This document shows positions 49,941 to 63,762 of a stretch of DNA of 64,000 bases, piece by piece (positions within the stretch are counted from its first letter, which is position 1; each line of letters opens with the position of its first letter). The DNA is from Mycobacterium sp. (lineage in GTDB: Bacteria; Actinomycetota; Actinomycetes; Mycobacteriales; Mycobacteriaceae): assembly GCA_018401645.1 (NCBI GenBank), contig JAGYKK010000007.1, positions 38,478 through 102,477 of the forward strand, read 5' to 3'. The notes beneath the pieces are model-generated. The model was given only the letters and a program-made list of their open reading frames with translations. It was not told the origin of the DNA and made no database searches. The translations under genes were made by a program, and so were the position numbers.

Positions 49941-50423
49941 CTAGAGAGCACTGGTGGCGTACGCGACCGCGACACCGGCAACGACAGCGAGGACATCCTC
50001 GCCCAACGCGACGGGGCGGTCGCGCCCACTATTGGCGCGGACCAGGCTGGTGCGGGCCGCATAACCGCCGACGGTGCCCAGCACCGCTCCGATCATCCCC
50101 GCCCCCAGGCTGCCCCAGCGGTATCCCCACGCGGTCCCGAGCACAGCACCGGCGAAGGCCCCGGTGGCGATCCGCACCAGGAACTGCGGGGCAGACTTAC
50201 GGCTGGGCAATGTGGGCACTTTGTCGCTGATGAGTTCAACGAGGGCCACCACGGTCAGAATCGCCACGGTCGCCCAGTGCCCCATCCAGGATGCCCAGGT
50301 GCCATCCAGGTTGATCCACTGCAGCATCGCGGCCCAGGCGACGACCGCCGGTGCGGTGAAGGCCCGCAGGCCCGCGACTACGCCGATCAGCAGTGCCAGC
50401 AGCAATACGAGCGCGTGCGTCAT
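49941..50423 (-). CDS. DUF4126 membrane protein
   Basis: 160 residues from ATG 50423, with four or five membrane segments (LVLLLALLIGVVAGLRAFTAP, TVAILTVVALVELI, IATGAFAGAVLGTAWGYRWG, VLAVVAGVAVAYATS). RAFTAPAVVAW is typical of DUF4126. The function is unknown. A longer open frame to 50660 would run into hisG and is Arg/Ser-rich, so it is rejected. 31 bp downstream of hisG. Confidence 0.8.
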   Translation of the reverse strand: MTHALVLLLALLIGVVAGLRAFTAPAVVAWAAMLQWINLDGTWASWMGHWATVAILTVVALVELISDKVPTLPSRKSAPQFLVRIATGAFAGAVLGTAWGYRWGSLGAGMIGAVLGTVGGYAARTSLVRANSGRDRPVALGEDVLAVVAGVAVAYATSAL

Positions 50424-50454
50424 GACCGGGACGCTAGCACGGCGAGGAGTTGGG

Positions 50455-51321
50455 CTAGAAGCGGAAGAACCGCACGTCGGAAGCCAGGATCGCCTTGGCG
50501 CCGATGGCCGCGATCTGGTCCATGATGGCGTTGACCTCCCGCCGGGGCACCAGTGCGCGCACCGCCACCCAGTCCGGGTCGGCCAGTGGCGCGATGGTTG
50601 GGGACTCCAGACCCGGGGTGATCGCGGTGGCGCGCTCCAGTACCGCGCGCGGGCAGTCATAGTCGAGCATCAGGTACTGCTGGCCGAACACCACCCCCTG
50701 AACCCGGGCGGCTAACTGGTCGCGCGCCCCGCGACCCTCTCCACGTTCGTCTTCTTCGTCGGCACCGTCGCGTTCGATCAGCACCGCCTCGGAATCACAC
50801 AGCGACTCACCGAACGCCGTTAGGTCGTGCAGGCTCAACGTCCGTCCGGATCCGACAACATCGGCGATGGCGTCGGCGACCCCGAGTTGAACGGAGATCT
50901 CGACGGCACCATCTAGGCGGATCACCGTCGCTTCGATTCCCCGGTCCGCCAAATCCTTGCGCACCAGATTCGGATAAGCGGTCGCGATCCGCTTCCCGGC
51001 CAGATCGGCGACCGTCCATCGCCGGCCAACCGGGGCGGCGTAGCGAAAGCTGGAGAATCCAAAACCCAGCGCCAGCCGTTCCCGCACCGGCGCCCCGGAT
51101 TCGGTGGCCAGATCCCTACCGGTGATCCCGAAGTCGAGTTCGCCGGAGCCCACATAGATCGCGATGTCCTTGGGCCGGAGGAAGAAGAATTCCACGCCGT
51201 TCGCCCGGTCGATCACGGTCAGGTCCTTGGGGTCGCTGCGGCGCCGGTAACCGGCCTCGGAGAGGATTTCGGCAGCGGATTCCGAGAGCGCGCCCTTATT
51301 GGGAACTGCGATACGCAACAT
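50455..51321 (-). CDS. hisG: ATP phosphoribosyltransferase HisG (long form)
   Basis: A 288-residue first enzyme of histidine synthesis, condensing ATP with PRPP. The N-terminus [15 protein letters not shown], the PRPP-binding region and the C-terminal ACT-like regulatory domain ([29 protein letters not shown]) that binds histidine are all present. A charged insert ([10 protein letters not shown]) sits before the ACT domain. Follows hisE after 8 bp. Confidence 0.97.
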   Translation of the reverse strand: MLRIAVPNKGALSESAAEILSEAGYRRRSDPKDLTVIDRANGVEFFFLRPKDIAIYVGSGELDFGITGRDLATESGAPVRERLALGFGFSSFRYAAPVGRRWTVADLAGKRIATAYPNLVRKDLADRGIEATVIRLDGAVEISVQLGVADAIADVVGSGRTLSLHDLTAFGESLCDSEAVLIERDGADEEDERGEGRGARDQLAARVQGVVFGQQYLMLDYDCPRAVLERATAITPGLESPTIAPLADPDWVAVRALVPRREVNAIMDQIAAIGAKAILASDVRFFRF

Positions 51322-51329
51322 GGCGGGCC

Positions 51330-51611
51330 CTACAGCTTCCGGTAGACATCGTCGAGGCCCAGTCCGCGAGCGATCATCAGCACCTGGGTCCAGTACAGGA
51401 GTTGGCTGATCTCGCCTGCCAACGCCTCATCCGACTCGTGCTCAGCGGCCAGCCACACTTCCCCGGCCTCCTCGATGATCTTCTTGCCCAGACCGTGGAC
51501 CCCGGCATCGAGGGCAGCGACGGTGGCACTGCCCACCGGCCGCGTGCGGGCACGTTCGCCCAGTTCGGCGAACAGTTCCTCGAAGGTCTTCACGGCACGG
51601 GATTGTTCCAT
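51330..51611 (-). CDS. hisE: Phosphoribosyl-ATP pyrophosphatase HisE
   Basis: A 93-residue all-helical MazG-type pyrophosphohydrolase for the second step of histidine synthesis. The Glu metal motif [18 protein letters not shown] and [12 protein letters not shown] are typical. Directly upstream of hisG on the same strand. Confidence 0.96.
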   Translation of the reverse strand: MEQSRAVKTFEELFAELGERARTRPVGSATVAALDAGVHGLGKKIIEEAGEVWLAAEHESDEALAGEISQLLYWTQVLMIARGLGLDDVYRKL

Positions 51612-51670
51612 GCCCGGCGGGGTCCCGTCACGGCGATTTCCGCCCGCGACACCCGCCGATGCGCTCGGGA

Positions 51671-53128
51671 TCAGGCCCGAGTGGCCCTGTTGTCCGCGAG
51701 TTCGCCCTGCATGTCCTCCAGGGAGATTCCCTTCGTCTCACGCACCCAGGTCCAGACGAAGAGGAACGACAGGATGGCGCACAGGGCGTAGAAGCCGTAG
51801 GCCACGCCCAGGTGGTTGCGCAGTTCGGGGAAGCTGACGGTGATCAGCCAGTTGGCCGCCCACTGGCCGGCGGCGGCCAATCCCAGGGCGGCGGCCCGGA
51901 TCCGGTTGGGGAACATCTCGCCGAGAAGCACCCACACCACCGGCCCCCAGGACATGCCGAAGGACACCACGAAAAGGTTCGCCGCGACCAGGGCGATGGG
52001 TCCTTCCGCCCCGGTGAGTTGCGGGGTGCCGTCCACCTGCGGCGCGGTGCCGAAGATGAAGGCCATGGTCGCCAGCGTGACGGCCATACCGGCCGAGCCG
52101 ACCAGCAGCAGAGGTTTGCGGCCGACTTTGTCGATCAACGAGATGGCTATCAGGGTAGTGGCGATATTGACGATCGAGGTGATCACCGTGATCAGGAAGG
52201 ACTGGCTCTCGTCGAAGCCGACCGCCTCCCACAGCACGTTGGAGTAGTAAAAGATCACGTTGATGCCGACGAACTGTTGGAAAATCGACAACCCCAGACC
52301 AACCCAGACGATGCCGTAGACCCCGCCACCGGGTTTACGCAGATCACGCCAGGACGGCTTGGTCTCACCCTGCAGCGTGCCCTGAATGCGATCGATGGTG
52401 ATGTCGAGGTTCTTCTCCCCCAGCAGCATCGTCAGCACCTTGCGAGCCTCCGGAATGCGATGGCGGGCAACCAGATAGCGCGGCGACTCAGGGATCGTGA
52501 ACGCGAGCGCACCGTAGACCACCGCCGGGACGGCCATCACCAGGAACATCCAGCGCCATGCCTCAAGTCCAAGCCAGAATTCCTTACTGGCTCCACCGGC
52601 CAGGTGCGCCAGCAGATAGTCAATGGCAAGGGAGATGAAAATCCCCGACACGATCGCCAACTGCTGCAGCGAGCCGAGCCTGCCGCGGATGCGCGCGGGC
52701 GAGGTCTCAGCGATGTAGGTCGGTGCGATCACCGAGGCGACGCCGACGCCGAAACCACCGACGATGCGGAACAGCACGATCATCTCCACGCTGCCCGCCA
52801 GGCCGGTGCCGATGGCGCTGATGAAGAACAACGCCGCGGCGATCTTCATCACGGAGATTCGCCCGATCCGGTCGGCGAGGCGACCGGCCGTCATAGCGCC
52901 GGCGGCGGCGCCGAGCAGGGCCGAGGCCACGGCGAAGCCGAGAGCGGCGTTGCTGATGTTGAAATTGCTTTGAATCGAGGACACCGCGCCGTTGATTACT
53001 GCGCTGTCGTAGCCGAACAACAGGCCGCCCAGCGCGGCGACCGAGGCGATCCGTACCGCACCGCGGCCGGAGAAATCCTCGTCCTCAAATACCAACGGGG
53101 TGTCGCTGGTGGGCCCCTGACCGGCCAT
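51671..53128 (-). CDS. MFS sugar porter
   Basis: A 485-residue transporter with 12 membrane segments. Sugar-porter signatures: [26 protein letters not shown] before the central loop, [18 protein letters not shown] in helix 7 and [10 protein letters not shown]. Expected to import a hexose or polyol by proton symport. ATG 53128 has AAAGGAC 5 nt upstream; the longer frame to 53215 is discarded. No adjacent sugar-catabolic gene except the HAD phosphatase, so the substrate is open. Confidence 0.88.
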   Translation of the reverse strand: MAGQGPTSDTPLVFEDEDFSGRGAVRIASVAALGGLLFGYDSAVINGAVSSIQSNFNISNAALGFAVASALLGAAAGAMTAGRLADRIGRISVMKIAAALFFISAIGTGLAGSVEMIVLFRIVGGFGVGVASVIAPTYIAETSPARIRGRLGSLQQLAIVSGIFISLAIDYLLAHLAGGASKEFWLGLEAWRWMFLVMAVPAVVYGALAFTIPESPRYLVARHRIPEARKVLTMLLGEKNLDITIDRIQGTLQGETKPSWRDLRKPGGGVYGIVWVGLGLSIFQQFVGINVIFYYSNVLWEAVGFDESQSFLITVITSIVNIATTLIAISLIDKVGRKPLLLVGSAGMAVTLATMAFIFGTAPQVDGTPQLTGAEGPIALVAANLFVVSFGMSWGPVVWVLLGEMFPNRIRAAALGLAAAGQWAANWLITVSFPELRNHLGVAYGFYALCAILSFLFVWTWVRETKGISLEDMQGELADNRATRA

Positions 53129-53233
53129 GGTTGTCCTTTCCGAAGCGCGTTGTAGCAATGACAACGATGACATAGGGGCCGCACACAAGTGGCTGTATTG
53201 GACTCTGTAGTTCACCAGCCGGTCAACCGGTGG

Positions 53234-53911
53234 TCAGATCGGGGCCACTCCCGGGTTCAGCTCGCTGTGCAGCTGGCGAAGGCTCGTCAGATTCACGCCG
53301 GCAAGTGTGGGGAGGTGGCGGCGCCGGGGCGTAGCCGGCACCTCGACATCGTTGGGCACCACCAGTACCGGGCACCCCGCGTCCTCGGCCGATGCGGCGC
53401 CGGTGACCGAGTCCTCGACGGCCAGGCACTGCCCCGGATCGAATCCCAGTAGGGCCGTGGCCCGCAGATAGGGGTCCGGTGCCGGCTTGGCACGCACCAC
53501 CTCGTCGCCGCATACGCTGGTCGTGAAGTAGTGCCGCCCGATGCTGTTGAGAGCACGTTCGGTGAGTGCCCGGCGGGTATTGGTCACCAGTGCCATCGGC
53601 ACCGCCGCATCGGCCAGGGCGTCGAGCAGTTCCTGGGCGCCTTCGCACCAGGGCAGGCCGGCGTCGAACAACTCTCCGGTGAAGTCATGCAGCCAGTCCG
53701 CGGTAGCGGCCATCTGCATCGGGTCGAGCTCAAGGCCCAGATCCGTGTAGACGAGCCGGATCACGCTCTCCGACGACCCGCCGACAGTGGACTCCCGCAC
53801 CTCGGGAGTCAGCACCCCGCCGAAGCGCGCATAGAGCTCCTGCAGCGCGATGTCCCAGAGCTTCTCAGAGTCGACCAGCGTGCCGTCCATGTCGAAGAGC
53901 ACCGCACGCAT
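53234..53911 (-). CDS. HAD-family hydrolase (phosphatase/phosphomutase-like)
   Basis: A 225-residue subfamily IA HAD protein. Motif I DMDGTLVDSE, motif II ALVTNTRRAL, motif III KPAPDPYL and motif IV AVEDSVTGAASAE are intact. Similar to beta-phosphoglucomutase and phosphoglycolate phosphatase; the substrate cannot be told apart. 106 bp downstream of the sugar-porter start on the same strand, so its own promoter is likely. ATG 53911 is the family start. Confidence 0.86.
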   Translation of the reverse strand: MRAVLFDMDGTLVDSEKLWDIALQELYARFGGVLTPEVRESTVGGSSESVIRLVYTDLGLELDPMQMAATADWLHDFTGELFDAGLPWCEGAQELLDALADAAVPMALVTNTRRALTERALNSIGRHYFTTSVCGDEVVRAKPAPDPYLRATALLGFDPGQCLAVEDSVTGAASAEDAGCPVLVVPNDVEVPATPRRRHLPTLAGVNLTSLRQLHSELNPGVAPI

Positions 53912-53963
53912 GGCGGTGATTGTGTCACTGAAATTTGTCAGACCGAAGTGCAATGCTCGTGCC

Positions 53964-55110
53964 ATGTCCGCGACCGCACCGGCAACCGATATCGCACCGG
54001 CAACCGACGTTGACGTGGCTCCCGGTGAACGGCTCGGCGAACTCTTCGAGCAGCTTTCGGAGTTGACCGGTCAGCGCAACGCGATCGATGGGCGCATCGT
54101 CGACATCATTGCCGAGATCGATAGTGCCGGCCTGTGGGGCGCTACCGGGGCTCGATCGGTCACCGCCCTGGTGGCCTGGAAGACCGGCACCTCGCGCGGC
54201 AATGCCGCTGCCCTTGCGAGCGTGGCCCACCGGCTGGAATCCTTTCCCCGCTGCGCCCAGGGCCTGCGGGACGGCCGACTGTCGCTGGACCAGGTCGGGG
54301 TGATCGCCGCGCGCGCGGGTGACGGGTCCGATGCGCACTACGCGAAGCTGGCCGAGTCGCCACGATCAGCCAGCATGCACCGCGATCGAAGCTGGAACCC
54401 TGCCCCCGATACCGGCCCCGCGGCCCGGTGTCACAACCGATCTGCCCCAGACCAGCGACGGCGCGTTGTTCGACTTCTGGCGAATCACGCTGCCGCACGT
54501 CGAATCGACACCCCCTTCGAAGCGCCTCCAATCACGCGGGCGCGCTGACCGCCAGTGAGCGACCCTGAGCTGTGGTAGCGCGGCGCGGCTTGAGAAGGTT
54601 GGGGCTGGGGCTGCACTGTGCCGACCACCATCGATGCATTCATGCGACTGGTGACGGATGGTCTGGCGAGGTTCTCAACGCCGGCCCCATGGACAGCGCA
54701 CCACCGTGGTGGTGCACCTCGATGTCGACCAGAAGATCGGCGCACTGCACCTCGGCCCACTGCCGGCGTCCGAGCGTGGCATACGGCCTGCGATGCCGCG
54801 AGAGTGTGGTTCTTCGGGACGGCGGGTGATCGGCTCTACCTACGGCCGAACCACCCGCACGATCAGTCGTCGTCACGCCTGCCCGGTGGCTCGAGAGCGA
54901 AACCCCACACTTCGCACCGTCCCCGGCTGCGGAGCCACCGCCACGGTCTGCACGCGCATCACGGTCAGCACCTGGGAAGACGGTGGCGAAAGACCGAAGT
55001 TGGAGCGTCTTACCAATAATTTTTCTGCTATGCCCCTACCACCACCGTCCCCTCTGCATCGGCGAAAGGGCGTCATCACCATCGCCTCGGGCCCGCCGGT
55101 CGTCTCTTCG
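53964..55110 (+). pseudogene. DUF222/HNH endonuclease, heavily frame-broken
   Basis: An intact N-terminal DUF222 domain of about 125 residues (RNAIDGRIVDIIAEIDSAGLWG, GVIAARAGDGSDAHYAKLAE) is followed by a region in which family segments appear in different frames: RTTVVVHLDVDQKIGALHLGP, the cofactor-free HNH end (VPGCGATA, HAHH, EDGGE, LLCPYHHR, GVITIA) with many shifts between 54350 and 55100. The order is conserved, so this is one gene. The 3' limit is approximate. It lies in a 2.6-kb stretch where the neighbouring metH 3' half is also shattered. Confidence 0.7.
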
Positions 55111-55322
55111 CCTTTATCGTAACCGACCAGCGACGGCGACGGCGAACTGGGCCCGTCCACTGGCCCCGCCCACCCCAGTGGCCCCACGCGCCATCCGTCG
55201 CGCCACATATGCCCCAAGGCTGAGCAGGCGGAAAGCGAACCGACTGGTCGTGGTACGAACCTTTCCGGCCTGTAGCCCCGCCGCGTCTGCTGACGTGCTG
55301 CCGGACACAGTGATTTGCGACC

Positions 55323-59077
<3,755 letters not shown>

Positions 59078-59176
59078 CGGAATCCTTCCTCAACGGAAGG
59101 CGTCCTTAACTCCGCCGAGCGTGGCGGATACCAGGGGACCTCTGGTCTCCTGAATAGCCGTTGCAACGCCTCTCGA
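59078..59176 (-). promoter_or_regulatory. Candidate SAH riboswitch with ribosome-site hairpin, metH leader
   Basis: On the minus strand the order is UCGAG (59176-59172), AGGCGU (59171-59166), UGCAACGG, a variable hairpin with ACCAG/CUGGU arms, CCACGCUCGG (about 59124-59115) and ACGCCU (59103-59098). AGGCGU pairs with ACGCCU (P1), UCGAG pairs with CUCGG (P4 pseudoknot), and CUGCAAC/CCAGGCUCGG-like blocks match the SAH riboswitch consensus. Then CCUUCC (59100-59095) and GGAAGG (59089-59084) form a hairpin hiding the metH ribosome site, sharing CCU with P1. SAH binding would favour P1 and expose the site, turning metH on. Not verified by a covariance search. Confidence 0.65.
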
Positions 59177-59256
59177 CCGTCGTAGTCTACGCCGTCACCC
59201 CCATCGACGTCAGCTTGCCACCGTGACACTTTCCAGCTGATTGCAGCGACAGGGCT

Positions 59257-59262
59257 TACGCT
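59257..59262 (+). promoter_or_regulatory. -10 box for leaderless PAC2-gene mRNA
   Basis: TACGCT, 6 nt before the GTG at 59269. Confidence 0.45.
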
Positions 59263-59268
59263 GGTCCG

Positions 59269-60147
59269 GTGACGTCGTGGAACCTTAGTGGCGCTCAAGG
59301 CTCCGCCCTGCCCGACCTCCAGAACACCATCATCGTTGCGGCATTCGAGGGCTGGAACGACGCCGGCGACGCCGCCAGCGACGCCCTGGAGCACCTCGAC
59401 GCCATCTGGGAGGCACAGCCGATCGTCGAGATCGACGACGAGGCGTACTTCGACTATCAGGTGAATCGGCCGGTTATCCGCCAGATCGATGGTGTTACCC
59501 GCGAGTTGGTGTGGCCCTCCATGCAGATTTCGCACTGCCGGCCACCCGGTTCAGACCGAGACATAGTGCTCATGCATGGGGTGGAGCCCAACATGCGCTG
59601 GCGCAGTTTCTGCGCCGAATTGCTGGGGATCGCCGACAAACTCAACGTCGATACCGTGGTGATTCTGGGCGCACTGCTGGCCGACACCCCACACACCCGA
59701 CCTGTCCCGGTCACCGGCGCGGCTTACTCGCCGGAGTCGGCGAAGTTCTTCGGACTGGAGGAGTCCCGCTACGAAGGCCCGACCGGCATCGCAGGGGTCT
59801 TCCAGGACGCCTGCGTCGCCGCCGGCATCCCTGCCGTGACCTTCTGGGCGGCGGTACCCCACTACGTCTCCCAACCGCCCAACCCCAAGGCCACCGTGGC
59901 TCTGCTGCGTCGCGTCGAGGAGGCGCTGGACATCGAAGTGCCCCTGGCCGACCTGCCGGCGCAGGCCGAGGAATGGGAACTGGCCGTCACCGAGATGACG
60001 GCCGACGACGAGGAGATCGCCGACTATGTGGCCGGTTTGGAGGCCCGCGGCGACGCCGAGGTCGATGTCAATGAGGCGTTGTCCAAGGTGGACGGTGACA
60101 CCCTCGCCGCAGAATTCGAGCGCTATCTGCGCCGCCGGGGCCGATAG
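59269..60147 (+). CDS. PAC2-family protein (proteasome assembly chaperone-like)
   Basis: A 292-residue PAC2/carboxylate-amine-ligase-like protein. Segments VAAFEGWNDAGDAASDALEHL, FDYQVNRPVIRQIDG, VILGALLADTPHTRPVPVTG and EAALDIEVPLADLPAQAEEWE are typical. It is equivalent to Rv2125. The relation to eukaryotic proteasome chaperones is by fold only; a role with the Pup-proteasome 18 kb away is not shown. Leaderless start. Confidence 0.85.
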   Translation: MTSWNLSGAQGSALPDLQNTIIVAAFEGWNDAGDAASDALEHLDAIWEAQPIVEIDDEAYFDYQVNRPVIRQIDGVTRELVWPSMQISHCRPPGSDRDIVLMHGVEPNMRWRSFCAELLGIADKLNVDTVVILGALLADTPHTRPVPVTGAAYSPESAKFFGLEESRYEGPTGIAGVFQDACVAAGIPAVTFWAAVPHYVSQPPNPKATVALLRRVEEALDIEVPLADLPAQAEEWELAVTEMTADDEEIADYVAGLEARGDAEVDVNEALSKVDGDTLAAEFERYLRRRGR

Positions 60148-60236
60148 TCCGGGGATTCGCCGGTCACGGGATGCGATACCGTTCTCTCAAGACAAATCCA
60201 CTACCGAAATTCCCAACTACCGAGATTCGAGGTCTC

Positions 60237-61388
60237 ATGAGGCTGGCCATGACCGAGGCCGACACGGCCTTTCGCGACGAGTTGCGTGAATTCTTCACCA
60301 CCGCGATCCCGGCGGAAATCCGCGAACGCGCGCGCAATGACGCGCTGAACCTTCCCGAGGACATGGTCGTCACCCAGCAGATCCTCAACAAGGCCGGCCT
60401 CGCGGTGCCGAACTGGCCGATCGAGTCCGGCGGAAAGGACTGGTCGCCGCTACAGCACCAGATCTGGTCCGACGAAATGCAACTGGCCTACGTGCCCGGA
60501 CCGCTGAATTTCAACACCAGCATGGTGGGACCGGTGATCGCACAGTTCGGTTCACCAGAGATCAAGGAGCGCTTCCTGCCGGCCACCGCCAACCTCGACA
60601 TCTGGTGGTGCCAGGGATTCTCGGAACCCGAAGCCGGATCCGACCTCGCGTCACTGCGCACCACGGCGGTGCGCGACGGCGACCACTACATCATCAACGG
60701 CCAGAAGACCTGGACCACGCTTGGCCAGTACGCCGATTGGATCTTCCTGCTGGTGCGCACCGACCCCGACGCCCCCAAGAAGCAGGCCGGGATCTCGTTC
60801 ATCCTCGTCGAGATGAACACGCCGGGCATCACGCTGCGGCCGATCAAGCTCATCGACGGAAGCTTCGAGGTCAACGAGGTGTTCTTCGAAGACGTCCGGG
60901 TTCCGGCGAATCAACTCGTCGGTGAGGAGAACGCCGGCTGGAGTTACGCGAAGTTCCTGCTGTCCAATGAGCGAACCGGGATCGCCCGGATCGGCACCAC
61001 CAAGGCCTGGCTCGCCGAGGCCAAGGAACGCGCCACCAAGACACCGCAGGGCCACGGCACGCTGCTCGACGATCCGCTGTTCGCGGCCCGGGTCGCCGAG
61101 GTGGAGGGCGAGTTGCTGGCGCTGGAACTCACCCAGATGCGCGTCAGCGAGGACGAGGCCGGCGGAAAGCCGAACCCGGCTTCGTCGATCCTGAAACTGC
61201 GGGGCAGCCAACTGCAGCAGGCCGTCACCGAGTTACTGGTGGAGGTGGCCGGCTCGGATGGCCTTCAGGTCGAGGACGGTGCCCACAACGCCGCGGCCAA
61301 GTACCTCAACTATCGCAAGACCTCGATCTACGGCGGCAGCAACGAGGTTCAGCGCAGCATCATCTCCGCCACGATCCTCGGACTTTGA
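60237..61388 (+). CDS. Acyl-CoA dehydrogenase (first subunit of a pair)
   Basis: About 383 residues from ATG 60237, with GAGG upstream. FAD- and substrate-binding segments FSEPEAGSDLASLRTTA, INGQKTWTTLGQYADWIF and the C-terminal RKTSIYGGSNEVQRSIIS are clear. It is followed after 34 bp by a second, more divergent acyl-CoA dehydrogenase gene, the layout of actinobacterial heterotetrameric enzymes used in steroid or branched-acid breakdown; the actual substrate is unknown. An ATG at 60249 is an alternative. Confidence 0.88.
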   Translation: MRLAMTEADTAFRDELREFFTTAIPAEIRERARNDALNLPEDMVVTQQILNKAGLAVPNWPIESGGKDWSPLQHQIWSDEMQLAYVPGPLNFNTSMVGPVIAQFGSPEIKERFLPATANLDIWWCQGFSEPEAGSDLASLRTTAVRDGDHYIINGQKTWTTLGQYADWIFLLVRTDPDAPKKQAGISFILVEMNTPGITLRPIKLIDGSFEVNEVFFEDVRVPANQLVGEENAGWSYAKFLLSNERTGIARIGTTKAWLAEAKERATKTPQGHGTLLDDPLFAARVAEVEGELLALELTQMRVSEDEAGGKPNPASSILKLRGSQLQQAVTELLVEVAGSDGLQVEDGAHNAAAKYLNYRKTSIYGGSNEVQRSIISATILGL

Positions 61389-61422
61389 GAACCTAGGACT
61401 CCAGGAAGAATCAGGACCCGAC

Positions 61423-62526
61423 ATGAACTTTGACCTGACCGAGGAACAGCAGATGCTGTCCGACACCGCGCGGGACGTCCTGGGCCGCAGCTACGACACC
61501 GAAAGCCGGAACAAGGCCGTTGACTCTGAACTCGGCTGGAGCCGCGAGGTGTGGCAGCAACTCGCCGAGATCGGCATCCTGGGCCTGGGCTTCGACCCTG
61601 AGGAGTCCGGCCCGATCGAGGTGATGGCGGTGATGACCGAAATCGGCCGCCGGCTGGCGCCCGAACCGGTTGCCGCGGCGGCGTTGATCCCCGGTGCGGT
61701 GATTGCCGCCCACGGATCGGCAGAGCAACGCGCGCTGCTCGACGAAGTGGCAGCCGGAGAGCGGTTGCTGGCCTTCGCCCACACCGAATCCGGTGGGCGC
61801 GGTTTAACGGAACTAAGTACTCGTGCCACCGACAGCGGCGGCTCCTGGACGGTCTCCGGCCGGAAAAACCCCGTGATCGCCGGGGACAGCGCTGACGTTC
61901 TCGTGGTCACCGCCGCCCTGCCGGGTGGTGGCTCCGGGCTTTTTCTCGTCGATGCCACCGCCACGACCAGGCACCCCTTCCGAACGTTCGACGGCCAGCG
62001 CGGCGCCGATATCGAGTTCGACCACGCCGTCGCCGCACCCCTGGGTACAGGGGGCGACGCAAGCGCCGACATCGAGGCCACGGTGATCCGGTTTCAGTCG
62101 GCACTGTGCGCCGAGGCGGTCGGCGCAATGGATGAATCCTTGCGGCTGACCACCGATTACCTCAAGGCCCGCAAGCAGTTCGGTGTGCCGCTCAAGACAT
62201 TCCAAACCCTCACCCAACGCGCCGCCGATATGTATGTATCCCTGGAACTGGCTCGGAGCATGAACTTCTACGCCGCCATGTGCGTCGCCGACGGACGCTT
62301 CGATCCGGTGGCCGCCGCCCGGGCCAAACTGCAGATTGGCCGGTCCGGCCGGCACATCGCCCAGGAGGCGATCCAGCTCCATGGCGGCATCGGCGTGACA
62401 GCCGAATACCCGATCGCGCACTACGCCGCACGCCTGACCGCCATCGAACAGACCTTCGGATCCGCGACCGACCAGTTGCGCTACCTCAGCGGCCAGGTCG
62501 GCACGTACGGGGTTGCCGTTCTCTAA
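61423..62526 (+). CDS. Acyl-CoA dehydrogenase (second subunit of a pair)
   Basis: A 367-residue partner. It starts [21 protein letters not shown], has [15 protein letters not shown] instead of the stricter FAD loop of the first gene, and ends in the usual [17 protein letters not shown] region (residues about 335-350). In such pairs one subunit holds the catalytic base and the other an FAD half site. Ends 4 bp into the mshC gene on the other strand. The pair takes the place between PAC2 and mshC. Confidence 0.86.
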   Translation: MNFDLTEEQQMLSDTARDVLGRSYDTESRNKAVDSELGWSREVWQQLAEIGILGLGFDPEESGPIEVMAVMTEIGRRLAPEPVAAAALIPGAVIAAHGSAEQRALLDEVAAGERLLAFAHTESGGRGLTELSTRATDSGGSWTVSGRKNPVIAGDSADVLVVTAALPGGGSGLFLVDATATTRHPFRTFDGQRGADIEFDHAVAAPLGTGGDASADIEATVIRFQSALCAEAVGAMDESLRLTTDYLKARKQFGVPLKTFQTLTQRAADMYVSLELARSMNFYAAMCVADGRFDPVAAARAKLQIGRSGRHIAQEAIQLHGGIGVTAEYPIAHYAARLTAIEQTFGSATDQLRYLSGQVGTYGVAVL

Positions 62527-63761
62527 ATTGCGACACCCAGCAGAGCGTCGACCGCCGCGCCCACCGCAGCCGGGGCCGCCGGGTCATGACCGCCGTAGTC
62601 GAGCGCATCGGTGACCCAACCATCAATGGCGGCAAGGGCTTTCGGCGTGTCGAGGTCATCGGCCAGGTATCGCCGGAGTCGGCCGATGACATCAGCCACG
62701 TCGGGTCCCGCCGGCCTACTCATCGCGTTCCGCCAGCGCTGTAATCGCACATTAGCCTCAGCAAGCACGTCATCGCTCCAGAACCGGTCACTGCGATAGT
62801 GCCCGGCGAGTAGTCCCAGCCGGATCGCCATCGGATCCACGCCGTCAGCCCGAAGTTGCGAGACCAAAACCAGATTGCCGCGGCTCTTCGACATCTTGTG
62901 GCCGTCCCATCCGATCATTCCAGCATGGACGTAACTGCGCGCAAATCGTCGTTCACCGGTGACGGACTCGGCGTGCGCGGCAGAGAATTCGTGGTGTGGG
63001 AAAATCAAATCGCTTCCACCACCCTGAACATCGAATCCGAAACCGATCCGGCTCAGGGCGATCGCGGCACACTCGATATGCCAGCCCGGCCGGCCCATGC
63101 CGAACGGCGACGGCCAAGCCGGCTCACCGGGCCGCTGCGCCCGCCACAGCAGTGCGTCCAGCGCCTCGGCTTTTCCGACCCGATCCGGGTCCCCCCCACG
63201 TTCGGCGAAAAGCCGGACCATGGTGTCGTGGTCATAGTTGGATTCATAACCGAATTGGGTTGTGGCAGAGGACCGGAAGTAGATGTCAGGATGGTCTTGA
63301 TCGTCAACGACGTAGGCTGCTCCGGATGCCAGGAGTTTCCCGACGAGGTCGACGACCTCGTCGATCGCCTCGGTTGCGCCGATGTAATCCTGCGGCGGCA
63401 GCACTCGCAGCGCGGCCATATCCTCGCGGAACAACTGCGTCTGCGATGCACTCAGATCACGCCAGTCCACGCCGTCGCGAGCGGCACGTTCGAATAACGG
63501 ATCGTCCACGTCGGTGACGTTCTGGACATAGTGCACGCGATGACCGTAGTCGCGCCAAATTCGATAGATCACGTCAAATGCCAGATAGGTTGCGGCATGC
63601 CCTAGGTGGGTCGCATCGTAGGGTGTGATGCCGCAGACATACATCGTTGCGGTGTCCCCCGCCGCGGTGGGTCGCACCTGCCGATCAGAGCTGTCATACA
63701 GCCGCAATGCCGGCCCTCGTCCGGGCAACGCCGGGATCTGGACAGCGGGCCACGATTCCAT
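62523..63761 (-). CDS. mshC: Cysteine ligase MshC (mycothiol synthesis)
   Basis: A 412-residue class I aminoacyl-tRNA-synthetase-like enzyme that joins cysteine to GlcN-Ins with ATP. A zinc-binding Cys ([16 protein letters not shown], also the HIGH-like motif), WHIECAA, and KMSKSRGN are present; the C-terminal helical domain is short, separating it from CysS. The ATG follows the cysQ stop by 1-2 bp, so cysQ-mshC are an operon. Mycothiol is actinobacteria-specific. Confidence 0.95.
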   Translation of the reverse strand: MESWPAVQIPALPGRGPALRLYDSSDRQVRPTAAGDTATMYVCGITPYDATHLGHAATYLAFDVIYRIWRDYGHRVHYVQNVTDVDDPLFERAARDGVDWRDLSASQTQLFREDMAALRVLPPQDYIGATEAIDEVVDLVGKLLASGAAYVVDDQDHPDIYFRSSATTQFGYESNYDHDTMVRLFAERGGDPDRVGKAEALDALLWRAQRPGEPAWPSPFGMGRPGWHIECAAIALSRIGFGFDVQGGGSDLIFPHHEFSAAHAESVTGERRFARSYVHAGMIGWDGHKMSKSRGNLVLVSQLRADGVDPMAIRLGLLAGHYRSDRFWSDDVLAEANVRLQRWRNAMSRPAGPDVADVIGRLRRYLADDLDTPKALAAIDGWVTDALDYGGHDPAAPAAVGAAVDALLGVAI

Positions 63762-63762
63762 A

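Noticed and set aside
51659..53155. 498-codon plus-strand frame opposite the sugar porter
   Set aside because: Gln/His/Arg/Gly-rich mirror frame of a clear 12-segment transporter.
59177..59268. SAM-IV or cobalamin riboswitch before metH
   Set aside because: Their conserved blocks were not found; the elements present fit the SAH class instead.
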